Source: Bromus sterilis (Eukaryota; Streptophyta; Magnoliopsida; Poales; Poaceae). Taken from it: a stretch of DNA of 64,000 nt. Below the pieces are notes generated by a model. It worked only from the letters and a program-made list of their open reading frames with translations. It was not told where the DNA came from and searched no databases. Both the position numbers and the translations under genes were made by a program. The DNA is taken from the NCBI GenBank assembly GCA_950022295.1, contig OX465596.1, positions 4,216,001 through 4,280,000 on the forward strand. Reading direction: 5' to 3'. This document shows positions 1 through 12,000 of the stretch, piece by piece (the first letter of the stretch is position 1; each line of letters starts with the position of its first letter).

Positions 1-660
1 CTAAGGTGTAATTGAATAGGTTTATTAAACAGGAGGAAGCCAAGTGGCTACAAATATATAACGATAATGAGATTAAAGAGGGGGGGCTGTAATACCACAT
101 ATTACCATGTTGAAGCAAATGGTAGGAAAAGAAGAAATATAATCACTTCTCTTGTTCAGTAAGAGAGGGTGATAGAAGGAGAAAATGAATTAATGAACTA
201 TGTTACAAATTTCTATAAAAATATTTTTCGTCACCTGATAATGCTAATACTTCTCTATTGAAAAATGTTGAATTTTGGTAAACATGCTTCAGTATGTTCA
301 TCATACTGTTTTCCTAATTCAAGATGATCTAGTTGATGCTAGAAAATTAAAGTTTATCCTTTGTGTGTTTGAGCAAATGTCTAGGTTGACTATCAACTTT
401 CATAAAAAGTGAAATCTTCCCTTTTGAAGAGGATATTAACAGATTTAGAGATTGTCATGAAATTTTTACTTGTGACATTGGGAAAATCCCACTTAGAATA
501 TCTAGTAAACTATGTTTCTAATGTAAGAATTAGGAGTAAACACTGGGATGGAGTACTAGAAAAAATTGAGACGAGATGTGGATGTTGGCAAAAAAAAATC
601 TTAATATAGCTAGTAGAACTACCCTGGTCCAAGCATGCATCACCAATTTGGGGATATTCC

Positions 661-1137
661 CTTTGGCTCTGGGGTGTACGTGCACCTGAGAACCAAATGT
701 ACATTTTGCCAATGCCAAAAAAATTGAATATTTTTTGTATGTGTTTATTGTCATACCCAAATGACACATGCAAAATTTCAGGTGAAAAGCTTTAATATTT
801 TGGCTTATGAAAAAAGGACAAATTGAACGCCAAATGATGCCTTCAAATATAGCAAAACATCATACTCCCTCCGATCCAAATTAATTGACGCACACTTAGT
901 TCAACTTTAGTACAAAGTTGTATTAAGTGTGCGTCAATTAATATGGATCGGAGGGAGTACGTACTTTTGTTTTTTTTATCGAGAAAGAACCACTGCATCA
1001 TATGACATCAAAATTGGCAAGCACACATGCCATACTAATATGAACATCCACAAAAAATTTCAGAATTTTTTAATTTTTTTTATCATTTGTTTTGATTTTA
1101 CTATTCATTAGGGAGCGCGTGCACCCCAGAGCCAAAT
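661..1137. mobile_element. Non-autonomous TIR element nested in the LINE
   Basis: Inverted ends are visible: TTTGGCTCTGGGGTG near 662-676 and its near-complement CACCCCAGAGCCAAA at 1122-1136. LINE-like coding sequence stops just before and resumes just after, which supports an insertion. The target duplication is unclear; a roughly 8-base TTCCCTTT/TTGCCTTT pair with one mismatch is possible. A Stowaway MITE sits inside it. The superfamily is not assigned. Confidence 0.4.
863..959. mobile_element. Stowaway MITE
   Basis: TA target sites flank an almost perfect palindrome that starts CTCCCTCCGATCC and ends GGATCGGAGGGAG. This is the classic Triticeae Stowaway (Tc1/Mariner-derived) structure, with about 40-base inverted repeats and almost no loop. 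Confidence 0.85.
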
Positions 1138-1720
1138 AGCCGCATCCTACCAATTTGCCTTTATATATGATGTCTTTTTATCCTTTACCTAGGGTTGTTG
1201 GGAAGAAAACTGTTTTTAATAGATCTAGATTGGTATGGCAAGTTGACGAAGATAAAAATATATATCACTTAGTGAATTGGTAAACTTGTTGTCTTCCTAA
1301 TGACCAAGGGGGTTGGGGATTCTTGATTTAGATCTGATGAATCAAACCCTTTTGGCCAAGTGGTTTTGAAAACTTGAAACTGAAACTTGGCTATGGCAGG
1401 AAGTGATCGTTTACAAGTATATTTCGGATAATTGCATTTATGGTATTAAACCCAAAGTAGGTGATTCTCACTTTTGGAAGAGTTTCTTCAAAGTAAAATA
1501 TCTCTTTTACAATAACTGCAAGAGAATCACAGGTGATGAAAAACTACAAGATTCTGGGAGGATTGGTGGAAGGGTTTGGGTTTGGTCAATATAGACAACA
1601 AGCTAAGGTTTGGGTTTGGTCACTTTCATCTTCTAGTTCCTAGTAGTTTGTATTAGGGCTCAAACCATTTGGTTTCATTATATGAAATCGAAGAGGGAGG
1701 CCTCTCTTTTGGCCATTTTT

Positions 1721-2581
1721 TTACAACGACATAGATAGCTTAACCACACACAACAAAAGAACCAAACTAAAAAGATGAGAATCATGCTTACAAGTGGAAA
1801 CAATATTGTCATTGAAGAAATTAACATATCATGTTGAATTCATCACAAAGTAGGTTGTGGCTAACAAATTAAGATAATGATTTAAATTCCTACTTACACC
1901 ATATAAAATGGTTTACGTTAAGTCTTGTCTTTAAACTTTGGAGCTAGAATATAAAGTTTTCTAGGCTATTAAAAGCATTAACCTCGATCTTAAAGAGGCA
2001 AAAGAAATATGATATTAGATATGTATGTCTTAGAAGAATTTAGAAATGAAGCTTATCAAAGTGCCCATCTTTTCAAAGAAAGGGTTAAGATGCGGCATGA
2101 TAGAGAAATCTCAAAATGAAAATTTCATGTTGGAGACAAAGTTCTCCTATTTATGCAAAAATGTGAATTTTAATTCACAAGAAAAATCTAGTTATGAACT
2201 TACACATCTGAGTGTATACTTGATTTTTTATATGTACATGTAGTTTCATAGTCTCATAGTAACTGTTGTTCAGAATTCAAACTACAAAATATGAGTTGAG
2301 CCGGTGGTAAATTTACACTTCAATTACGTGCTAGCCAGAAAAATCAATTCAGGGCCTCCCTCAATCACACAAATATAGAATAAACATAGCATTGCAACAT
2401 CATGTCCATTTAATTCTACAGTATTTTGGTTTATTCAATTGTACACTAATTTTTTTCACAAAAGTTTGAATGAATGATAAACTTCCTACAATATGTATAG
2501 GATCCTATTTTTTATTCAAGTTTAGCTCACTCCTTTCTCGGTTTCTCACCCTTGAAGCAGGAATGCTTCCCATCAAGTTAC
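1721..2581. other. AT-rich intergenic stretch, nothing recognised
   Basis: AT-rich DNA downstream of the SNO/FGT1 gene. Only short spurious open frames occur. I see no coding similarity, repeat structure or RNA gene here. Confidence 0.5.
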
Positions 2582-2666
2582 TACTTCCTCTGTAAACTAA
2601 TATAAGACATTTTAGATAATTATTTTAGTGATCTAAAACATCTTATATTTATAAACGGAGGGAGTA
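2582..2666. mobile_element. Stowaway MITE
   Basis: TA-flanked palindrome with CTTCCTCTG at one end and CGGAGGGAG at the other. The inner arms pair as TATAAGACATTTTAGAT and ATCTAAAACATCTTATA. It lies a few hundred bases downstream of the SNO/FGT1 stop codon. Confidence 0.75.
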
Positions 2667-3057
2667 CAAACTAGGTAAATAATACCTCGGGGGTAAACAC
2701 TATGGCACCCACCATCTTGGCAAGGTGCTATTTTTTCTCTTTTGAGACTAGGTGAACTTTTGGGTGCTTTACATGAGCAATATACAACATATAAGTCAAG
2801 CCATGAACAAGAGACGACGCTGATGGTACACTGGATATGTTACACAGAAAAGTTGCTAGTATTTACTCGCCTAATTTCTAAGCCAAGAACTCCCATAAAT
2901 TAGACAGATAGCCAGGCAGCTCCCTACAAACAAAATTAATGTGCCAAGCCTCTGAAACCTGCTGCTTCTTAACATCAGCCATGTCATCAACACCAACCAC
3001 CAAATATGAATCAACACCAACCACCAAATATGAATGTGAGAATAAGGTATTTCCATG
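2667..3057 (-). other. Likely 3' UTR and downstream flank of the SNO/FGT1 gene
   Basis: This directly follows the TGA at 3058-3060 on the minus strand. No further coding potential is visible. It contains a 24-base tandem duplication just after the stop. The cleavage site cannot be placed from sequence alone. Confidence 0.4.
2987..3034. repeat. 24-bp perfect tandem duplication in the 3' UTR
   Basis: The unit beginning TCAACACCAACCACC and ending AAATATGAA occurs twice back to back (2987-3010 and 3011-3034), within 75 bases of the SNO/FGT1 stop codon on the transcribed strand. Confidence 0.9.
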
Positions 3058-6000
3058 TCAATCTTTAATATCTTGGACCCATTGCAAGCCTGCAAAACAC
3101 AGTATGAGAATCACATGTAACCGGTTTCAACTGAACAGATACTTCGCAAAGAAAGAATGGAAGTAGAGTACATATCGAATTTTTAACATCTAACAGAGAA
3201 ACACCGAAACCCTAGTATTTTAGGAAACACTCCATACGATGTCCACCACCATGTCATGTTCTTTTTTCACTTTCTAGCAGAGATTCAGCACTGCCCAGCG
3301 AATTTTCTATGGGCTTCAGAAGTATTTCTGTAGTCTAGTAACTTTGCTCCGGTAACTCTAGCGCAAGCCCCCGTGTTGTCTCGTCCAAGGCGGCACGGGC
3401 GGAACCCTAGCCAGGCCACCGCCGGCACCTCCCCTCCACCCTCTCCACCGCTTCACCGCCGCCGGAGAAGACGCGGGCCAAGCCGTGCGTCACCCAGGAT
3501 GGTGGTGGCGGTGCTCCATCGCGGGAGCTTTTCGCGCGGGCTGCAGATCTTGGGTGGTAGATGGTGCGCCTGCGGCTGGACGGCGGCGACTTGGCGTGGA
3601 TCAGCAGCGAACTAGACCGGCGCCAGTGCGTCATGGGGTTAGCGGGTGGCGGCGCCGCAGGCACTGCCCCAAGGGATTCCACCGCGACCAACGTGTGCAT
3701 CGGCGAGACCCTGGACACGCTTTCCCAGCCCGATCAGGCGACGGGCGGTCTGTGGCTCACTGGAAGGTGCTCTTCGTCCAGAGGAGGCATCGAGGTCCAT
3801 GGCCGCCCAGATCTAACACCTGTTAGCCCGCTGATCTTCGAGCACCATGTCACCGATTGGCTTGAGGTTGATCTTCTCGATCTGGATGCCGATGAGTTCC
3901 AATCTTCCTTTCCAAGATTTTCGCAGTTTGGCGCATGACGTCACTGGATATCTAGATCGGAATCGATCAGGTCATGCGCACCCTTCTCTCCGGCTAGTGT
4001 GGCTTCATGAGGGCGTGACACGAGGCTCCGCTTTCTTGTTACTACGATGGGACATTTCTGAATATAAATTTCTATGGTATGGACAGAAATAGAGAAGGTT
4101 ATGGCGACTGAGATCGGAGGTCCGCAATGGCGGAGAGGTATTTTGGTTGCCTTGAGGACTGGCGGCACAGGTTTTTCCTGTGTGTCAGGTGTTCAACGAC
4201 TTGCGGCACAGGTTTTTCCTGTGTGTCAGGTGTTCAACGACTTGCGGCAGCAGGCGTTGGCAAGCAGGGGTGGACTGCATTTTTGGTGGTGCTCCTCGAG
4301 TACCGAGCCAAGATAGCCAAGATTTCCAGGGTAACCCAAGGTCTAGCCTTCATTGGTTGTACCTGGCAATTGCTTTTCTGGAGGCATTGTTTTGGAAACT
4401 CGGTCTTTCTTCGGGGTGAAAACCCAAGATCTTCGATCGGGCGACGACAACGCTTGTGCATTGTTTCCTTCTTGGAGGCATTGCTTTTGGAGAGAATAGT
4501 ATGTAGTACATGTGTTGTATTCGGTGGTGGTTAGAGTGCTTCTGTTGCGAGTGGTTGTACACCGCGACGGGTTTTCTTTTCTCTTTTATTTTATTTTTTG
4601 TTGTTGTTTGTGTGCATCCTGGATGTCTTCGGAGATCTTGTTGGTACAGAGGCTGGATGTCCTCGCGATATTAATATATTCCCCTTTTCGCGAAAGTAAC
4701 TTTGCTCCTAATTTTATGCTTACGATAACTAATAATCCACAAAAAATCAGTGAAGTGAAAAACAAACCTGTTAGTACTGACTCCACTGCGGCATTCGGAA
4801 CAAATAGCCCAACAACCCGCTGATTGTCCTTTGTTGTCACTAAACGGACAACACGGACTCTTTTGTGATTTTGATAAACCTGTTAAATTTCAGCAAAAAG
4901 CATATGTGTGTTAAGCAATCACTTCAATGGCAGTTATACAATTCAAGCATAAATTACAGACAGCAAATCAATCTGCAATTTCATCTCGTTGTGACAACGT
5001 AGGATTCTATTATTACCCTTAGACAGGATCTAGTTGAATTCCGGAGAGCCGACAAATGGCATCCATCCTTAAACATTTCTGTCTTTTCGGATAAAGATAT
5101 CCAATGATACCCTATATTGTTCCCTAATGCTGTTTATCACCCAGATACTTGTTGTGGCAATACTGGGCTTCTACTATTACCCTTCGACAGATCTAGTTGA
5201 ATTCCTGAGGGCGGACGATTGATGTCCATCCATAAACGTTTCTGTCTTTTCAGATAAGATATTCAATGTTTCCCTATATGTTCTCTAATGCTATTTATCA
5301 CCCAGATACCTTTCAAATTAAGAAAGATATCTTTGTGTGTCATCTCTGCTTTAAATAACGTTCCTGGTAAGGAGTTGGATATACTAGTTAACATGGAACT
5401 TGCCACCTTAACTGGCCAGGTTAACCCGTGGCTTTGTCTAAAATGCTTCAAGTAGACCTGCTGCTACAGTTCTTCTCATCACAAGTAAACCACTTATACT
5501 GTTGGCTGGTTGTAAGCAAAGTTTCTGTATGCCCTTCAACACCTTACCCTAAGGGGGTGCAGTTCTACATATATTGTCTAGGACAACCAGAAAACTGTAG
5601 GTGACAAGATCCCAAGACCCATGATCATACAAGCGCACTGAATCATAGAGGAATACTACCACTCAACTCCGAGGAATAAGTAACAACACAAAATGCATGT
5701 GAATAAGCGACAGAAGTAAACCTGTTTAGCTAGGGCCTTTTCAATTGTACCCCACACTGGAAGTATCAGACCACCCAAAATGTTAAACTCCTGTAATCTT
5801 TTTCCTACTGTACAGTAACTTCCAACTTTGCATTTGGATCCATGCATACACTGAAATGAGGTAAAAAAGGCGACTGATAAGTAATATGCATAGAAGAGGG
5901 TAAATGTACACAAGCATCTGCAATATTTGCCCATCCTTCAATTGAACAAGTCATAAGTGGAATATGGAAAACAAACTTAACCCAGAACTGAGAAAAGTAA

Positions 6001-9000
6001 TACAACACAATGGATCCATAGACCCAAAATCACACAATACTATTCACTACACACAGCACCTCCAGAGATTTGTGTGCTGAGTCGGTAATGGAACTTGAAT
6101 ATCATTTGGAGGGTCTTGCTCAAATAAATGACAAAACAAATATGCCCAAGCACTACCTAAGTGGAATGGTTACATGAACACATAATATTACACCGAATGA
6201 ATGTCAGGTGAATGCAAAGCTGCAGGCTGTAATGTCATATGTTTGATCCTCATCCACACAGGAGTTTTTAGGAAATGACATCACATTTAACTTTTTATAA
6301 ATCATGAAAAACATTTTTTCTTTTCTTCCGATCTTACCTGTTTCGATGAAACATCATATTCATCCTGCCAACCTTTGCTAACTTTGTCTATTGATAACAC
6401 CTTCCTGTACTTGCCCTTCAGTTCACTTAAAGGCATCTCCCTGCGGTGGAAACGCAATAACAAATATGAATTTCCATCATTTACAAGAGAGAATATACCT
6501 TTCTAGATTTGCTATATAGTGGCTACAGATAGTGATCATGAAGCTGTATGCGTCTAAAAAAAAACATAAAACTTGTGTGAGAAAAGAAAAGTTATGATAA
6601 TGAACAGAAAATACCTTAATGCTTCACCAATAGCAGGTCGAATTATCCTGTATATTCCTTCTGTTGAGCTGTGCGTGAACAATATAAACTTGAGTCATCA
6701 CGTCACATCAAAAAATCACATGAAAGGAAAACTAGGAAACACGACGTATATATTTTAATCATTCATATATGCATGTCGCCAAAGCTCATCCTAATCTCAC
6801 ATTGGTACCCAATAATAGATAGACTGATCTTCTACTCACATTTCCATTTTTACGGAGTAAGTTCTCAAAGCTTAGCTTTCTTGTTAAAACTGTCGACGAA
6901 TCACACAATTAAGAACTTGCACTAAAAAGGTACTTTTGAGGGTTGCTATAGAACAGATAAATTTGGCCGCACCAGACAACGATAACCTGACACAGCTGTG
7001 ATGGTGCAGACTTGGCTGCCAGCGAGCTAGCCCATCAATAGGACAGGATCGCCTGATGACACGTTGGTTGAAGCATCACGAGAAGTAGCCTTGTGATGCC
7101 ACCAAGGCAGCTTGTCAAATGAGATCATGCAAGCACTGGTAATCATTTGTTCCCCGGCATGGCATCTCAATCCAGGGAAGCAAAACGATGGGTAAGGAAG
7201 TGACATGCCGCTATGTAGTGGGCACACATTGTCACACTAAAGAAAAAAAATACAAGAATGTTTTTTTGTTTTCCACAATCCAAGGCTACACCAGCATAGT
7301 TCTCTTATAGTTTGTCACAATATGTGGGGCCCCTAGGCCCTGCAAGTCATCCATACCGCAGATGATATTTTCAAGTTTATACCTCTTCCAGTGATTCTAA
7401 CTTTTCTCATTCCCTCTCGCAATCAATGGAAGGGGGGTCACTTCTCAAACAATGCCAACATATAGCTCATTAAAGCTTTCAATCTGGGCCTTGATAAGTT
7501 TACCTTTAGGAGAACCTTATATGGCGAATCCCTACTCCTGTGGGATAGTTGCAAGGCTATAGATGTGGAGAGATTGAACTCACCACATCAAAAGATAGAA
7601 CCCAGTGGTTGTTGACTTCCAATCACAATTTTTCTGTCAATTCTTTGTATAGAAAGCTAGTTGGTGACTCCTTCACTTTCCCACAGAATTTTTGTGGAAA
7701 ATCAAAGTGCCAGTTAAGGTTAATTTTTTTGAATGATTGATTAGTAGGAATAGCATTCTCACTAAAGATAACCTGCTTAAGAGAGGTTGGATTGGCTGTG
7801 AGAAATGTGTCTTTTGTGGGAGTGCTGAAAATATTAATCATCTTTTCTTTGAATGTTCAATGGCCAAACTTATATAATGTTTGCTAAGATGCTCATTTAA
7901 TCTGGCGGACACTCCACTCTCTGTGAATGATTGCTTTGGTCCCTGGCTGAACAAATTTTCTAAATCTGATAAGAAGCTGGTGCTTGTGGGCATCTCAGCT
8001 CTTCTGGGGTCAATTTGGAAAACTAGGAATGATATTATTTTTAATAGAAAAAGCAATGTTTCTTTTTTTACTTTTGGATCTTGTAGCTGGACAAAATTGA
8101 TTTCTTTATATGAAATCGGAAAGGGGGATACCCTTTCTTTTGCTCAAAAAAAATAGCTCATTAAAATAGCCAAACAATTAACATTTTCATCATTGAACAC
8201 AACATACCCTTCAAGAGCTAGAGTGAAGTGTCTTCTCCCCATCCATTCCCTTTTAGACTCATAAAACCCATCATTAGAAGAACCAGCGCCATCATTCTCC
8301 CTTTCATCAAGCATTGCCTTTGCCGACTTCATGAGTTAACATGTTCATGAAAGAAATCATGCACAAATGATCAAGTATTGCAGTATAGAACAGGTGTTTC
8401 TTGCACTTAAATATAACTAGAAATCATGCCCACAAGGTTATTAATGAAAGGACAAATGTTCGACCCAAATGTTTCTTCTTACCTCCCAGGTAACTCCCCT
8501 ATCAATGGTGAAAGTAAACAGTACTGTTGAAGCACCAGACAAGCTATCAATATGAACGGTCTGCACCAAAACTCGCATTGTGACTTTATTGTTAACAGAA
8601 GTAGGAGCTCCCAAAAAAACTATCAAAAAGAAACATTACCTTTGGTGGTTCTTTCATTTCAATATTCTTAGCTTTAATATCAACAATTCCAGAATCCAGC
8701 TGCCCTTCTCTTCGTGCATTGTGAAGAACAACATCAAGTATACTTGTAAAAAGATCAAACAACCTGCTCATAGAAAGTGTAAGCGTACATGGCCCAACCA
8801 ATTATGCGAAGATCATGCATGAAAACTCACCTATTCTGGATGTCAGGAGCCAATCCGAGAAGGCGGTTAAGGAAACGAGCAACATCATGCATATCTGAAT
8901 CAACAATACGACCAGAAAGCTTCCCTGCATCTTTACCATTGCCTGAAAAAACCATTCAGTGAGCCCTGTTTCTATTGATTCGAGATAGAATAGGACATAC

Positions 9001-12000
9001 AAACTGTAAATCATCCTGCCAGGTGCAACTTTAGTTTATGATCATCTGAAGAGTTTATTATGACCAATCAGAAGACTGATGAGTTGTATTAGTTCAACAA
9101 CTTCAAACTCAAATAATTATGCAAGATTACCAAATGTTCCAAGCTTGGTAAACAAGGACAAAAGACCAACCTTGGATTAACATGTTATAACAGAAAAAAA
9201 GAAACAGATGAAAGATAGTAAACAGGTGAAAAAAATAGGTGGGAAATGTAAGGAAGTTAAGCTTAAAAATGCACACATATACAATATTCATTTAGCAATG
9301 AAAGCATAACAAAAGAAACGGACCAAGTTCTTTAGATAAACTTACCTACTGTGGCATCCCTTATAATTCCAACTGATACTAGAGCAAGCTTTGCCTCAGT
9401 AATGAATTCTTGGATGCTAGCCTGGTTGTCAGAACACCTCGGAGGAACAACTGGAAAAGAATCCTGGTCACCTTGAAACCAACTCTTAGAATGGTGTTTA
9501 AGGCATGGAAAAGAGGGGAAATCACTGAAAATAACTGAAAGTATACAGACCTGCTCCATTATTCCCCTATACACCATTGTTAGTGCCCTTTTCCCGTAAT
9601 TGCTATCGTAGTTGAAAGCACTTAGAGAAGGTCCAGCCCTGTAGAAGTTGAAACATAGAATCAGAAATGTTGATGTTTCTTACAAAGTTGGTTGAGACCA
9701 GCAAAAACCTGCGATCGCCTTGTGTTAAAGCTCCAAGAGACGCAAGTCTTTTTGCCACAATTGATGCAAAACGCTTTTCACCACCAAGATTAGTAAAAAG
9801 AAGCCTACAGTTGAGATTCAAGATTTGTTATTAGGATATGTAACTCATTCCACCATCTAGATCATACAGTGTAAAAGAAAATAAGTTCAACATGAACTGT
9901 GCCAGGACGACCAATATAATTAGCAGAGTGTATCCCTCACCCACTGAACAATAACTTCTACTTGATTACACAGCATTTGAGTGATGTGTGATTATGTTGC
10001 ATGCATAGCAATTACTAACCCTGTGAAACCAATAAATCCAGTGAAATTGTTGTTGACTAGATTTCTCTACAAATAGTCTGGAATCACGCTGTAATGTATA
10101 TTAATACTTTCCTAACTTCAGCAATTACAAGAAATTGTTTGTAGCCTACCTAAGCCTTTTAGAAGGCAAAATATATACCCCTCTATAAACATGGAACAGG
10201 TTGCGTAGAAAACAAGCGCATATTAATTCCTATGCAAATTTGGAATATATACATTAATACTGTTCCTACACATATGCATTAGCAAGTCATCATTCCAGCT
10301 GATAACAATCCGCAGTTACATATAATACATCGACAAGTTAATAATTGGTCTACCTATCCTTGACAGGTGCTTCTATCGCTAAGCGGAAAAAAAATCCAGT
10401 CTAGATCTACTCTTCATGCAGAAGCAGACAATACCATAAAATCTTAATTCTAGTCATAGTTTGAACTGGATAGCGGATTATAACTTCAGAAACGGAAGGT
10501 GCAAATTTAAAAACATCTACAAGAAAGTGTGGGCACTTGAATACACAGCAGACCTATATTGCGGTGCAGATGTTTGATTAGAGCGATGTGTTCTCCCAAA
10601 CTGCTGTATTGCACGGTCTGCACTCCAAGGGAGTTCTAGTGTTACGTGTACTCTTCTTCTCTGCAAATTGTGTTCAAGCATTTTTAGCATCATTACAAAT
10701 AGATTATTGGCGCAGTTGCAACAGATGGAAAAAAATGGAGATACAAAAACCTGGTTTTTTGCCCTTCTGTCAGCATGTAGGGAAACACCAGCTGATCCGG
10801 CTTCAGATATAATTGCAATTACTTTTTTGTCATCCATGAACTGCTGCTTTTCATGCATATTGATCATCTCCATCGAGACTTCTTTCCTACAAGCAACAAA
10901 TGTACATGTATGGGATAGCTGAACAAGAAATGTAAAACAATATTATAAGTAAGCTATCTCACGCATTCCGCGCCTGATAAACAACGCCTCTCCCATCTGA
11001 AGCTCTTATTAGCATACCACGTCGTCCAGTTATTTCTGCGACCTTGTCAGGCCCCCCTAGCTACAAAATCCAAGTAAAATAGAATGATCATAATATGTTA
11101 TAGCCTAAAGTGAAGAATGATATTAATTAAAATCTACATAAGCTATCCCTTTACACATTAATTTCAAGTTCTAGAATAAGATTTCATCTTCAGCCAAAAA
11201 CATATGACAAGAAGGAAGCTCTAACAACAATGCTTACTCAAGCAGTACGCAAATGGTTTTACTCAAGCAGTACTACCATCCATTACCCTAGCACCCACTA
11301 TTTTATAATAATCATATACCAAAATATCCAGAAAAAGGGAGAAACAAAATACAGAATTGGCATATAACTCTAAGAGTTCATACTAGAAGACACCTAGGTA
11401 GGTGTATGAGATTATTTGTAATGTTCCGGTCTGAAATTTCTAGAAATGCCCAGTCCCCTGCAGGGGAACTCTTAGGATACTGAACCTCTCACTTCACCCA
11501 AAAGAGTGAACCCGGAAATACTATGCTTGGATCCACGGGCATTATATTTATGGGATGGATTAAATCACTACTAAATTTGGAGCACATGGGCCACCACAAA
11601 TTGGGTTGGGAACGACAATCTTCACAAACAGTAGTTGATTCTAAACTTGAATACATTCCTGTCCTTTTCATGTCACGGTATGCATACAGTCCAATACAAG
11701 CTCAGAAATTAGAGAGAATAACCAGGATTGCGATAATTAACATTCCTATCAGAAGCTAAAAGCCTAAAACTACCTGATCAATGATATCATCCAGAGGATT
11801 ATTAGGGAGATCCAAAGAGCGTATGACATCCAAAATCTTCAGCTTTCTCTCTACTGAGGAGTCGTACCTGACAATAAAACACACAAAAGTATTTATAAAT
11901 CTTGCAGAAGATCATAAGCTGATGAGGATCATGATTCATCAAATACATGAATACCTCTTTGAAAAATCAGCTACATTAGCATCATGCTCCTCTTCCTGGC

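Larger units (their letters stand above)
1..1720 (+). mobile_element. Degenerate LINE (non-LTR retrotransposon) remnant, interrupted
   Basis: Frame-broken pieces of a plant L1-type reverse transcriptase and its downstream region read on the plus strand. About 330-420 gives an RT-like stretch with the motif LTINFHK. About 530-605 gives the typical segment with an HWDGV-like start and a C-x-CW pair. About 1310-1560 gives the late segment with GGWGF-like and GDSHFWKS motifs, and the end near 1665-1700 matches the SLYEIEEGG tail of a second LINE in this window at 8.1 kb. Frameshifts, stops and an inserted element (661-1137) show that it is dead. The 5' end lies outside the window or is lost. Confidence 0.6.
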
